NCBI RefSeq assembly: GCF_029783845.1
Contig: NZ_LWID01000001.1
Span: 2,258,501-2,322,500, forward strand
Source of the DNA: Volucribacter amazonae
GTDB taxonomy: Bacteria > Pseudomonadota > Gammaproteobacteria > Enterobacterales > Pasteurellaceae
Direction of reading: 5' to 3'
DNA: 64,000 bases
Positions 53,308 through 62,198 of this stretch are shown one piece after another; the first letter of the stretch is position 1; every line of letters starts with the position of its first letter. The translations under genes and the position numbers were made by a program. A model generated the notes under the pieces. It had not been told where the DNA came from and ran no database searches. It was given only the letters and a program-made list of their open reading frames with translations.

Positions 53308-54384
53308 ATGTGGTTGAATTTATTATTGACCTTTCTCTGTTCATTTTTAACCATTATGTTAGCAAGACCCCTCGCCATTAAATGGGGGTTAGTAGATAAA
53401 CCCAATTACCGTAAGCGTCATCAGGGGGCAATACCGCTGATAGGGGGCTTAGCGTTGTTTATGGGCAATTTATGCTTTTATCTTTTGGCTTGGGATCAAA
53501 CACGCTTACCTTATCTTTATTTATTTTGCGTGTTAGTGTTATTGGTCATTGGCGTGTTAGATGACCGTTTTGATATTAGCCCCTTGTTACGAGCCAGTAT
53601 TCAAGCCTTGCTTGCCATTGCAATGGTATGGTTTGGCGATATTTATCTTAATAATCTCGGACAGGTTATTGGGCCTTTTCAAGTTCAACTTGGCTTTATC
53701 GGCATTGTGATTACCATATTTGTTACCATTGCAGTGATTAATGCTTTTAATATGATTGACGGCATTGACGGATTATTAAGCGGTTTATCCTGCGTATCCT
53801 TTGCCGCTATTGGGATTTTAATGTTAAGAGATAATCAACAGGATCTGGCATTTTGGTGTTTTGCCTTGATTTTAGCGATCTTGCCTTATGCCTTGTTTAA
53901 CCTCAATGTGTTTGGGCAAGCGAAAAAAGTCTTTATGGGCGACTCAGGTAGCACCTTAATTGGTTTTACCATGATTTGGATTTTATTGCTCAGCACCCAA
54001 GGGCAAGGACACCCTATGAACCCTGTTACCGCATTATGGGTTATTGCTATTCCGCTGATTGATATGGTTGCCATTATTTTTCGCCGTTTACGCAAGGGCA
54101 AAAGCCCATTCCGCCCTGATCGCTTACATATTCATCATTTAATGGTAAGAGCAGGCTTAACGCATCGGCAAGCTTTTTTAGTGATAACCTTATTTTCCGC
54201 ACTTTGTGCAGGATTTGGCATTTTAGGGGAAGTGTATTATATCAATGAATGGATTATGTTTATCCTCTTTATTGGTTTATTTTTCCTCTATTCATACAGT
54301 ATTATGCACGCTTGGCGAGTAACTCGCTGGTTACGCCGCCTGAAACGGCGTGCGTTACGGCGTAAAAATTATCAAAAGTCATAA
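53308..54384 (+). CDS. wecA: Undecaprenyl-phosphate GlcNAc-1-phosphate transferase
   Basis: 358-aa polytopic membrane enzyme (about 11 helices) loading a sugar phosphate on undecaprenyl phosphate, the first step of O-antigen or common-antigen synthesis. GLVDKPNYRKRHQGAIPLIGG, VLDDRFDISPLLR, INAFNMIDGIDGLLSG, MGDSGSTLIGF and HIHHLMVRAG match WecA. The frame extends to a TTG at 53275, but the ATG at 53308 has AAGG 9 nt upstream and the usual N-terminus. First gene of the polysaccharide block, 13 nt before wzz. Confidence 0.95.
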   Translation: MWLNLLLTFLCSFLTIMLARPLAIKWGLVDKPNYRKRHQGAIPLIGGLALFMGNLCFYLLAWDQTRLPYLYLFCVLVLLVIGVLDDRFDISPLLRASIQALLAIAMVWFGDIYLNNLGQVIGPFQVQLGFIGIVITIFVTIAVINAFNMIDGIDGLLSGLSCVSFAAIGILMLRDNQQDLAFWCFALILAILPYALFNLNVFGQAKKVFMGDSGSTLIGFTMIWILLLSTQGQGHPMNPVTALWVIAIPLIDMVAIIFRRLRKGKSPFRPDRLHIHHLMVRAGLTHRQAFLVITLFSALCAGFGILGEVYYINEWIMFILFIGLFFLYSYSIMHAWRVTRWLRRLKRRALRRKNYQKS

Positions 54385-54397
54385 AATAGGAGGATTG

Positions 54398-55186
54398 ATG
54401 ACGACACAAGTGAAATCAAAGGTTTGGCATCTACGCATTTTCAGTATGCTTTTTCTATTATTTATTGGTGGGGCAGTAGGGGCTTATTTAGCTTATATGC
54501 AACCACAGCATAAAGCCTTTGAAACGACTTTAGAACCGCCTCGTGTTAGCGACTTAAACAATTATTTTTCTTTATTTACCACCTATCGTTTAGTCAATGA
54601 CGAAAGCAAAATGACCGATCAACAAGTAAGCGATATGGTTTATCAAGAATTTATTAAACAGTTAAGTTCGCCAGAGTTGCTCAAAGATTATTTGCAAGAA
54701 CAAACCTTAGTGCAAAATCTTGCACATTATAACGGTATTGAGCTAACCCAACAGGTTGAACAATTTGCTCAGGCTTTTCAGCTTAGTCCGCAATCACAAG
54801 CTATGCAACTTACTTTTACTAGCCCCATTAATAATCCCGCTTTAGCCATAGAATTAATGCAAGGTATGGTGCAAAAAGCCAACCAACAGGCGAAACAAGA
54901 ACTTTATGCCGATTTAGTGCATAAATGGAAGGTATTATTTCAGCAAGTAAAATTAGCCGCAGATAATAATTTAGCAGATAGCTGGAAAGGCAAATTGCAA
55001 ATTATGTTATCGGTACAACCCCTTGATGATAAGCTCGTCAGCTACCGCTATTTACAATCGCCAAGTTTGCAAGGCTCTAGCTTAAAACAAACTATGATAA
55101 AAAATATTGCAATAGGAGCGGCGGTTGGTTTGTTATTGGGGCTGTTGTTGAGTTTGGTTGTAGTGAGAAAACCAAGGGATAATTAG
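54398..55186 (+). CDS. wzz: Polysaccharide co-polymerase / chain length determinant (Wzz-like)
   Basis: 262 aa. N-terminal membrane helix (about 14-34, SMLFLLFIGGAVGAYLAYM), a helical periplasmic domain, and a C-terminal helix (about 232-255) with the Gly-rich GLLLGLLLSL motif. This is the Wzz topology that sets polymer length with Wzy. The ATG at 54398 follows TAGGAGG; an upstream in-frame extension overlapping wecA was rejected. Sequence divergence means the class (Wzz of O antigen or of common antigen) is uncertain. Confidence 0.85.
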   Translation: MTTQVKSKVWHLRIFSMLFLLFIGGAVGAYLAYMQPQHKAFETTLEPPRVSDLNNYFSLFTTYRLVNDESKMTDQQVSDMVYQEFIKQLSSPELLKDYLQEQTLVQNLAHYNGIELTQQVEQFAQAFQLSPQSQAMQLTFTSPINNPALAIELMQGMVQKANQQAKQELYADLVHKWKVLFQQVKLAADNNLADSWKGKLQIMLSVQPLDDKLVSYRYLQSPSLQGSSLKQTMIKNIAIGAAVGLLLGLLLSLVVVRKPRDN

Positions 55187-55245
55187 GATTGGGCTTATTT
55201 TGAGGTAAAGTGCGGTTGTTTTTTAAATTATTTTTCACTTTCATT

Positions 55246-55470
55246 TCTCCGTTTTGGTAACGGTTTTCGCCCCTTTTTTCAAAAGGGACGCCCTACTTTC
55301 TTTACTCGTGTAAAGAAAGTAGGCAAAGAAACACGCCCCTAGAAAAAGCCTTTATCCAGCCTTTCACTAAGAACGATGCATGAATAATTTTGGAACTCGC
55401 TACGCTCAAACAGCCAAAATTATTCTATCGTTCTAAGTTTAGGCTGGGGCTTTTTAAGGGGGAAAGGAGA
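55246..55470. repeat. Highly structured intergenic block (nested inverted repeats)
   Basis: Part of the 475-nt gap 55187-55661. CCCCTTTTTT/AAAAGGG makes a first hairpin; CTACTTTCTTTAC/GTAAAGAAAGTAG a perfect second one. Then a long nested set runs from 55343 to 55455: AAAAGCC, CCAGCCT, AAGAACGAT and AATAATTTTGG on the left are mirrored by CCAAAATTATT, ATCGTTCTTAG-like, AGGCTGG and GGCTTTT on the right, around the loop AACTCGCTACGCTCAAACAG. It may be a structured RNA or a repeat element. An uptake signal (about 55208) precedes it; 55471-55661 is AT-rich with no other feature. Confidence 0.6.
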
Positions 55471-55661
55471 GTTATTTGTTTTCTTGGTTTTATAGGCAAC
55501 TAAAATAAAAAATGAAACAAGGAATACAATGAAAGCATATACAATAAGTATATAAAAGAGCTAACAACGATGTATTATTCTTATTTGAAACGGCTATATA
55601 AAGTGATCCTGCAATTAATTATTGATTTTTAGATATATAAAGGTATTGATAGGGATAGAAA

Positions 55662-57026
55662 ATGACTGATGACATTCTTTTACATGATCTTAAACAAACC
55701 GTTACTTCTAAAGCAGATCAACAAACTCGTAGCCTTTGTAACCTAACTGATGAAAATAATGAAAGGCGATTGGTGGCTATTTTAAAAGCGATAAAAGCAG
55801 AAGAGGTTTTTGAGTTACTTTCTTGTTTAGAACATATTCCATGGATAGTAGAACTTATTGAAAAATACCAAGATAAGTGGGAGTGGGAATGTATTTCTGG
55901 TAATCAATCTCTTCCTTGGTCAATGGAGTTTATTGAAACATTTGAAGATAAATGGGATTGGGAATCGCTTTCTTGCAATGAAGCCTTACCTTGGTCAGTG
56001 GAATTGATTGAAATATTTGAATATAAATGGGATTGGGAAAGGCTTTCTTGGAATGAAGCTTTACCTTGGTCAATGGAATTGATTGAAAGATTTAAAGATA
56101 AATGGGATTGGAGGGAACTTTCTTGGAATGAAGGTTTACCTTGGTCAATAGAATTGATTGAAAGATTTAAATATAAATGGGATTGGGAAAGGCTTTCTCG
56201 GAATGAAGGTTTACCTTGGTCAATGGAATTGATTGAAACATTTGAAGATAAATGGGATTGGTACGAGCTTTCTTGCAATGATGCCTCACATTGGTCAATG
56301 GAATTGATAGAAACATTTGAAGATAAATGGGATTGGAAAAGGCTTTCTTGGAATGAAGGTTTACCTTGGTCAATGGAATTGATCGAAATATTTGAAGATA
56401 AATGGGATTGGAAGGAACTTTCTTGGAATAAAGCTTTACCTTGGTCAATGGAGTTGGTTGAGAAATTTCAAGATAAGAGGGATTGGCAAAGGCTCTCTGG
56501 TAATAAAACATTACCTTGGTCAATAGCCTTTATTGAAAAATTTCAAGATAAGAGGGATTGGCAAAGGCTCTTTGGTTATAAAACATTACCTTGGTCAATA
56601 GCTTTTATTGAGAAATTTCAAGATAATATGTATTGGCAATGGCTCTCTGCTAATCAAGCATTACCTTGGTCAATAGTGTTTATTGAGAAATCCCAAGATA
56701 AATGGGATTGGTACTGGCTTTCTGATAATGAATCATTACCTTGGTCAATGGAGTTGATTGGGAAATTTCGAGATAAATGGGATTGGAAGAACCTTTCTTG
56801 GAATAAAGCTTTACCTTGGTCAATAGAATTAATTGAGAAATTTCAAGATAAATGGGATTGGTACTGGCTTTCTAATAATGAATCATTACCTTGGTCAATA
56901 GAGCTTATAGAAAAATTTAAAGATAAATGGGGTTGGGGTTGTCTCTCATATAAAGCTTGCTCAATATTTAAACTCTCAACTCAGTCCGTTACTGAAGTAA
57001 TGGATTTCCATATTGCCAACCAATAA
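55662..57026 (+). CDS. Tandem 25-residue Trp-rich repeat protein of unknown function
   Basis: 454 aa. A 59-residue N-terminal region is followed by fifteen tandem 25-residue units of the form PWSxELIExFxDKWDWxxLSxNxAL and a 20-residue tail. Trp at positions 2, 14 and 16 of each unit is nearly invariant; positions 17-18, 21 and 23-24 vary most. No signal peptide or membrane helix is seen, so it is probably cytosolic or delivered by another route. The regular helix-friendly period suggests a solenoid binding scaffold. AGGGATAG precedes the ATG. I do not recognise a characterised family. It interrupts the polysaccharide region and follows a structured non-coding block. Confidence 0.85.
   Translation: MTDDILLHDLKQTVTSKADQQTRSLCNLTDENNERRLVAILKAIKAEEVFELLSCLEHIPWIVELIEKYQDKWEWECISGNQSLPWSMEFIETFEDKWDWESLSCNEALPWSVELIEIFEYKWDWERLSWNEALPWSMELIERFKDKWDWRELSWNEGLPWSIELIERFKYKWDWERLSRNEGLPWSMELIETFEDKWDWYELSCNDASHWSMELIETFEDKWDWKRLSWNEGLPWSMELIEIFEDKWDWKELSWNKALPWSMELVEKFQDKRDWQRLSGNKTLPWSIAFIEKFQDKRDWQRLFGYKTLPWSIAFIEKFQDNMYWQWLSANQALPWSIVFIEKSQDKWDWYWLSDNESLPWSMELIGKFRDKWDWKNLSWNKALPWSIELIEKFQDKWDWYWLSNNESLPWSIELIEKFKDKWGWGCLSYKACSIFKLSTQSVTEVMDFHIANQ
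55839..56963 (+). repeat. 75-bp in-frame tandem repeat (15 units)
   Basis: Fifteen 75-bp units, in frame with the encoded 25-residue repeat. Several units share long identical runs such as TTACCTTGGTCAATGGAATT and GATAAATGGGATTGG, which implies recent unit duplication or exchange. Units 9-11 form a diverged subgroup (DKRDWQRL type). Confidence 0.92.
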
Positions 57027-57045
57027 CAAGCTATTTAGGGGGAAA

Positions 57046-57798
57046 TTACTTCCCCCATTTCTCTTTCCAATACCCCAACCATTCTTTTAATAATTGCGTA
57101 TTGGTGTTTAAGGCACTAGCTTGAGGGATAAAGTGCATATAGGATAAGCCATAGCTGGCGGGGATTTTGCCATGCCCTACTGGGGCAGGTAATACTTCAA
57201 AACCTTGTTGCTCAAATAGCCATTTTGCGCGTTGCATATGCCATTCGTGGGTAACTAAAATAATCTTATGGATATGTTCAGGTAATAAAAGCTGAGCGGT
57301 AAATAAGGCATTTTGTTTGGTGTTCATCGCTTTATTTTCTTGCCATTTTACTGGGGTATGGAAAAAGGTTTGCAATTCTTGTGCCATCACTTTTGCCTCA
57401 GAATTGCCATTAGGAGCAGAGCCAGTAACTAAAATGGGTAGCTGGGTAACTTGGTGTAAATAGGCGGCATAACGCAGGCGTTCTAAGCTCAGGGCTGGCA
57501 AGGTAATACTGGCGAATAACTCTTTGCTATCCCTTAATCCACCGCCTAAGACCACAATGGCTTGGGCTTGTTGATAATCTTGTTGGCTTGGGATTTCTTC
57601 GCTAATAAGGCTATCACTTAATTTTTCTGCTGTATAGGGTAGGCTTAATATATAAAACATTAGCAATGCTGTACTGGCAAAGGCACAAGCCCATTTGGGA
57701 TATTTTAATTTGTATAATAAGAGAGCAAGTATTGCCATTAAGATAAGACTAAAGGGCGGTAGAATAATAGCACTAAGCAGTTTCGTTAGCTCAAACAT
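57046..57798 (-). CDS. elyC: DUF218 envelope protein (ElyC/YdcF-like)
   Basis: 250 aa. Two N-terminal membrane helices (about 9-30 and 37-57), then a DUF218 domain with AIVVLGGGLRD, ILVTGSAPNGNSEA, KQNALFTAQLL and ILVTHEWHMQRA. ElyC in E. coli affects peptidoglycan assembly and use of undecaprenyl carrier lipid, which suits a polysaccharide region. A GTG four codons upstream (57810) is possible, but the ATG at 57798 aligns with ElyC. It is transcribed against its neighbours. Confidence 0.85.
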   Translation of the reverse strand: MFELTKLLSAIILPPFSLILMAILALLLYKLKYPKWACAFASTALLMFYILSLPYTAEKLSDSLISEEIPSQQDYQQAQAIVVLGGGLRDSKELFASITLPALSLERLRYAAYLHQVTQLPILVTGSAPNGNSEAKVMAQELQTFFHTPVKWQENKAMNTKQNALFTAQLLLPEHIHKIILVTHEWHMQRAKWLFEQQGFEVLPAPVGHGKIPASYGLSYMHFIPQASALNTNTQLLKEWLGYWKEKWGK

Positions 57799-57862
57799 TG
57801 TATGATTCACTCAAAATTTTTTGCTTATTATTTCCATTTTCAGCCAAAAAAGCAAATATCCT

Positions 57863-57922
57863 TGTCCCACTTTAATATAATCTAGCATTGGTAAGCCCTG
57901 TTGTACTATTTTCTTGTGAGTT
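57863..57922. repeat. Decayed TATAG element fragment
   Basis: GTCCCACTTTAATATAATCT, AGCATTGGTAAGCCCTGTTG and TACTATTTTCTTGTGAGTTT follow the order of the left two thirds of the 49377 copy with many changes. It lies in the divergent gap between elyC and the pyruvyltransferase gene. Confidence 0.5.
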
Positions 57923-57977
57923 TAATAAATAATCGCTATGATACGCAATTTAACCTTATGGCTAAATGTGAACATTT

Positions 57978-58955
57978 ATGAATAACGTATTGATTGAATT
58001 AAAACAGCAATTAAGCAAAATTGCTGATTTGATTGAAGATAAACAGCAGGTTTTTTATTTTGATTATCCCTTACACCTCAATGTGGGGGATTTATTAATT
58101 TATGCTGGTACAGAGCAATTTTTCCAAGATTATCAGATTGATATTCGCCTTAGACGTTGTTGGCAAACCTTTGATATTGAAGAAGTTAAACGACAGATTA
58201 AACCTAGCACCACCATTTTATGCCATGGCGGTGGCAACTTTGGCGATCTTTATCCTGCTTTGCAACAAATGCGAGAATTATTGGTAAAAACCTTTCCTGA
58301 TCATCGTATTATTGTGTTGCCACAAACTGCCTATTTTAGCGATCAAACCGCAAGGGAACAATCCGCCGCTATTTTTGCGCAACATCAGGATTGCCATTTA
58401 TTTGCAAGGGATCTTAACACTTATCAACTGATGCAATCCTTTTCCCACAAGGTACAACTTTGCCCAGATTTGGCACATCAACTTTATGGTTTATTGCCAA
58501 TTCAGCCTCAACAAGAAAAAAGTGCGGAGCAAAATAGAAAAATTTTATATTTTTTGCGTGAAGATATTGAGGCAAGCCAGCTAGAGGGGCGTTTACAACA
58601 ACATTTAGGCAGCAACGCTGATATTAAGGATTGGCAAGATATTTTGTTAGCTCGTGATCATCAGCTGGAAAAATTATGCAGTAAATTAGCGAAGTTAGCC
58701 AATAAATTGCAATGGGCTTGGCTAAAAAATCAGATTAATCATTTTTGGTATGCTTATAGCCAAAGGATTATTCAGCGTTGCCAGCAGATTTTTAGCCAAT
58801 ATGATTTGGTAATAACTAGCCGTTTGCATGGGCATATTTTTTCTTGTTTATTAGGTATTCCTAATCAAGTTTGTGATAATTCTTATGGTAAGAATATTGC
58901 TTATTATCAGCAATGGACAAAAGGCATAGAGTATTGTCAGCGTTATGAAGATTGA
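57978..58955 (+). CDS. Polysaccharide pyruvyltransferase family protein
   Basis: 325 aa. FDYPLHLNVGDLLIYAG near the N-terminus, LCHGGGNFGDLYP, IIVLPQTAYF, LFARDLNTYQLM and the C-terminal ITSRLHGHIFSCLLGIPN are the hallmarks of the pyruvyltransferase (CsaB/WcaK/EpsO) fold. It would transfer pyruvate from PEP as a ketal onto a surface-glycan sugar; some members with this fold are glycosyltransferases instead. It overlaps wzx by 11 nt. Carries a near-match uptake signal (AAGTGCGGA). Confidence 0.85.
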   Translation: MNNVLIELKQQLSKIADLIEDKQQVFYFDYPLHLNVGDLLIYAGTEQFFQDYQIDIRLRRCWQTFDIEEVKRQIKPSTTILCHGGGNFGDLYPALQQMRELLVKTFPDHRIIVLPQTAYFSDQTAREQSAAIFAQHQDCHLFARDLNTYQLMQSFSHKVQLCPDLAHQLYGLLPIQPQQEKSAEQNRKILYFLREDIEASQLEGRLQQHLGSNADIKDWQDILLARDHQLEKLCSKLAKLANKLQWAWLKNQINHFWYAYSQRIIQRCQQIFSQYDLVITSRLHGHIFSCLLGIPNQVCDNSYGKNIAYYQQWTKGIEYCQRYED

Positions 58956-60135
58956 ACGTCATCTTATCCAACTGATTAGCACCACCTTATTAAGTAGCTT
59001 GCTGATTATGGCAAGTTCCTTTTTGCTGGCTCGGTTATTATCCGTTGAAGACAGAGGAACTTTATTGCTCTTTGTTACCAGCACCGCCTATCTCGCCACT
59101 TTAGGCACAGGGGGAGTGGGCTTTGCCTTAACCCTCAGTATGCGACAGCGACAATATCAATATTGGCAAGGTTACATGATTGCATTTTTGCTTTATGGCT
59201 TGTTGGCGAGTTATATTGGCTTATCTTTTACCGAGTTTCAGCCTTTTGCCTTTTTATTTATCCTCAATGTTGGGTTAACGGCGATTTTTAATATCACATT
59301 GGAAAAAAGCAAAATTGACGCCAATATGGCGGTGTATCGCTTGTTGGTTTTGCAACAGCCTTTTCTTTCGGTGTTATGTTATGGGCTTTGCTATGTTATT
59401 TGGGGACAACAAGCACTGGATGTGGTGTTGGGGTTATTGACCTTCGTTGCACTGTTACAAGCCCTGTTTTGCCTGTATTATTTAGCTCATATTGCGCGTA
59501 AATTTCAGCAACAGCATCAGCAACTTGATAAAATCCAAGCGAAATTTTTTCTTACCACTTGGGTTAAACAAAATCTTTTCCAATTATTTGGGGCAACGGT
59601 AGTCAATTTAGACAAATTTATGATTGCCCTTTTGATGAATCATTATGTGCTGGGGCTTTATGCGGTATGCCTTGCTTTTGATGCGTTAATAACGAGATTT
59701 ATCAATAGCTTAGCGGATTATTATTATTCAGGCTTACTTAACCAAGTTAATCGTTTAAAAACCGTATTAGCGGTTATATCGCTGTTGGCGCTTGGGGTGA
59801 TTGTGGTTGCACCGTTATTGGCAGCACCTGTGATTAAATTCTTTTTTGGTGAAAGCTATCTTGAGGTTGCCCCCTTATTATTATGGTTTATGCTAAATGC
59901 CATTATTGCGGGATTAGGTTGGTTATTGTCGCAAAATATGTTGATCCTAGGTAAGCAACCTGCCTTGTTATTGCGACAAATGCTATCTATCTTGATATTT
60001 TGTGGCTTGTTTTATCTTTTCCAATCTTACCAATTATGGGGCGTTGCCTATGCGTTGCTTGGGGCGAGTGTGGTCAGGTTAATTATTTCAATCATTTATT
60101 ATTATAAATATCCCGTATTATGGGAAAAATCTTAA
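58945..60135 (+). CDS. wzx: Polysaccharide flippase (Wzx-like)
   Basis: 396 aa with about 12 membrane helices and the polysaccharide-transporter N-terminus (LLIMASSFLLARLLSVEDRGTL). Predicted to flip lipid-linked repeat units to the periplasm. It starts within the preceding gene. Its TAA stop (60133-60135) lies in the truncated palindromic element that follows, so the last residues (EKS) may differ from the ancestral C-terminus. The length is slightly short for Wzx but still spans the normal helix number. Confidence 0.88.
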   Translation: MKIERHLIQLISTTLLSSLLIMASSFLLARLLSVEDRGTLLLFVTSTAYLATLGTGGVGFALTLSMRQRQYQYWQGYMIAFLLYGLLASYIGLSFTEFQPFAFLFILNVGLTAIFNITLEKSKIDANMAVYRLLVLQQPFLSVLCYGLCYVIWGQQALDVVLGLLTFVALLQALFCLYYLAHIARKFQQQHQQLDKIQAKFFLTTWVKQNLFQLFGATVVNLDKFMIALLMNHYVLGLYAVCLAFDALITRFINSLADYYYSGLLNQVNRLKTVLAVISLLALGVIVVAPLLAAPVIKFFFGESYLEVAPLLLWFMLNAIIAGLGWLLSQNMLILGKQPALLLRQMLSILIFCGLFYLFQSYQLWGVAYALLGASVVRLIISIIYYYKYPVLWEKS

Positions 60136-60222
60136 AATGATACAGCGTTGGCACGCCTCGCCGTACTATTTGTACTGTCTTCGGCGTGCCGCCTTGTCTC
60201 ATTTTAAATTGAAACGACTATA
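60131..60222. repeat. Left-truncated TATAGTCG element
   Basis: TTAAAATGATACAGCGTTGG to GAAACGACTATA is nearly identical to the 49377 copy, but the first 15 bases or so of the left end are missing and replaced by wzx coding sequence. It separates wzx from the GT25 gene. Confidence 0.9.
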
Positions 60223-60245
60223 ATGTTTAAAAAGAGCGGTCAAAA

Positions 60246-61022
60246 ATGAAAAAATTTTTAATTTCCTTAGCCAAGGATAGCCAACGGCGACAATTATTTT
60301 TTGCACAAGCGGATAGCCAAGATGTGGAAATTTTTAGTGCAGTAAATATGTTAGATCAGTCATTGCAAGATCTTACTTCAGTGTTTGAGCAAGAGAAATT
60401 TCGCCAACGCTATCAGCGAGAAGTGAGCCGTGGCGAGATTGGTTGTACCTTGAGCCATTTGGCGGTGTATCAAAAAATTTGTCAAGACCAACAAATTGAC
60501 GAGCAAGAATTTGTGTTAATTTGTGAAGATGATGCCTTATGGGCTGATAATTTTGCTCAATATCTCAACCAAATTGAGCAACAACAGATTGAGACGGATA
60601 TTCTGTTATTGGGGCAATCTAAAATTGCCAGCTTTAATGATAAAGAGCTTGAAATCAATTATCCTACCACCTTGCAATGTTGGCGTAAGCCCATTATGAA
60701 CAGCCATTATGCTTATAGTTATCCTTATAAAAATTATTTTGCTGGCACAGTGGCTTATTTAATCAAAAAATCCGCTTGTCAGCGTATTCTACAACTTTGC
60801 GAACAGCAACCACCTTATTGGTTAGCGGACGATTATCCTTTTTTTGCCCAACAAGGGCATATTGACGTAATGCTAGTGCGTCCATTGCTTTGTATTGAAA
60901 ATCCACAGTTAGCCAGTAATCTTGCCCCAGAGCGTCAAGCCTTAGATCATCATTTACTGCTAAAATTAGCCAAATATCCCCTTAAAAAAGTAATGGCGTT
61001 ATGGCGAAATTGGAGGGTTTAA
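60246..61022 (+). CDS. Glycosyltransferase family 25 (LPS biosynthesis type)
   Basis: 258 aa. MKKFLISLAKDSQRR at the start, GEIGCTLSHLAVYQKI, and ICEDDALWADNF (the EDD metal-binding motif) are typical of GT25 enzymes such as LgtB and Lex2B, which add galactose or glucose to lipooligosaccharide. A late ADDYPFF block completes the active site. The gene is separated from wzx by a palindromic element but followed by wzy with no gap. Donor and linkage cannot be deduced. Confidence 0.88.
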   Translation: MKKFLISLAKDSQRRQLFFAQADSQDVEIFSAVNMLDQSLQDLTSVFEQEKFRQRYQREVSRGEIGCTLSHLAVYQKICQDQQIDEQEFVLICEDDALWADNFAQYLNQIEQQQIETDILLLGQSKIASFNDKELEINYPTTLQCWRKPIMNSHYAYSYPYKNYFAGTVAYLIKKSACQRILQLCEQQPPYWLADDYPFFAQQGHIDVMLVRPLLCIENPQLASNLAPERQALDHHLLLKLAKYPLKKVMALWRNWRV

Positions 61023-62198
61023 ATGTCGGCGTTGGTTTCTTTATTTTATCTTTATGATCCTTGGCTAAATCATATTTGGCGAATGGCGTTTGTGGTGGGC
61101 ATTATGGCTTGTGTGGCGGTGGGATATAAATATTATCGTGGACAATATCCGCAAGGGATCGCCATTCCCAAAGATAGCCTATGGGCGATTGGCTTGCTCA
61201 TTGGCTTGAGTGCCATTCCTTTACTTATTCATCAAAGCCAAGATTTTTCTGTGCTAAAAATGTATAGTAAGACCTTGATTTTATTTATTTTTGCTTGGGC
61301 AATTTACCAATGGTTATATGTGCAACAAAAAGAAAAAATCATAAGGGATCTTAAAATTGGCATTGCAATCCAATGTGTTTTGGCGATGTTGGCGTTATTG
61401 GGGGTTGAGTTTATTATTGAGTTTTTATTTTCAGTACATATTCCCTTACCGCGTTTTTATGGCTCAGAACAACAATATCGCCTATATGCCTTGACGTCCT
61501 CTGCCTTTTTTCAGCTCAGTATTTTTTATTGTTTACTTTTACATTTTCTTTTGGCATATCACAAGGCATATTCCTCTCGCTCAGTGTGGTGGTTATTGCC
61601 ATTGTTGATTATTGGTACATTGTCAGGGCGTACATTTTTGCTCTGTGCTTGGGGAAGTCTATTGTTGTATTTTCAATGGCGTTACTTGCCGAGCTTAGTG
61701 TTATTTGTGTTGCTTATTTTTGGTTTAGCCTATTATTTTCCCGAACAACGCTATATTGCTCATGCTTTAGAACCGATAATAAATTTATTGCATCAAGGAC
61801 AAGAAGTGAGCTCCTCAACCACTACCTTGGTGGAAAAACATTTATTTGTGCCAGAATTTAGGCATTTTGTTATGGGCGATGGTTATTATTTAAATCAAGA
61901 CGGACGCTATTATGCAGGCTCGGATTCAGGCTTTATTCGCCAATTATTCTATGGTGGCGTGGCTTATGTGCTACTTTGTTTAGTATTTACCAGTTATTTT
62001 ATTTGGCGAGTGGCTCAAAATTGGTTTACAGGGCTATCAAAATGGCTATTTTTCCTTTCAACCTTAGGCTTAATTTCCTTGTTTAACATTAAAGCGGATA
62101 GCTATGCTTTCCCCGGCTTAATGCTTGTTTTACTTATGTTTTTATCGCTATTTAGTACAGAAGGTAAACAAGGTAGCTTATTTAAATTTAGGAAATAA
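61023..62198 (+). CDS. wzy: Polysaccharide polymerase (Wzy-like)
   Basis: 391 aa, about 10-11 membrane helices with one large periplasmic loop near residues 245-310 (containing TTTLVEKHLFVPEFRHFVMGDGYY), and an IGTLSGRTF motif before it. This is the Wzy/O-antigen ligase-like layout; position next to wzx and wzz favours polymerase. GGAGG before the ATG; the stop overlaps the next start (TAATG). Confidence 0.8.
   Translation: MSALVSLFYLYDPWLNHIWRMAFVVGIMACVAVGYKYYRGQYPQGIAIPKDSLWAIGLLIGLSAIPLLIHQSQDFSVLKMYSKTLILFIFAWAIYQWLYVQQKEKIIRDLKIGIAIQCVLAMLALLGVEFIIEFLFSVHIPLPRFYGSEQQYRLYALTSSAFFQLSIFYCLLLHFLLAYHKAYSSRSVWWLLPLLIIGTLSGRTFLLCAWGSLLLYFQWRYLPSLVLFVLLIFGLAYYFPEQRYIAHALEPIINLLHQGQEVSSSTTTLVEKHLFVPEFRHFVMGDGYYLNQDGRYYAGSDSGFIRQLFYGGVAYVLLCLVFTSYFIWRVAQNWFTGLSKWLFFLSTLGLISLFNIKADSYAFPGLMLVLLMFLSLFSTEGKQGSLFKFRK

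Noticed and set aside
55904..56523. Overlapping antisense open frames of 118-124 codons within the repeat gene
   Set aside because: They arise from the 75-bp repeat on the opposite strand, have no ribosome sites, and encode repeats of the same period.
55839..56963. Possible CRISPR-like or minisatellite array
   Set aside because: The units are contiguous, in frame and coding, with no spacers.
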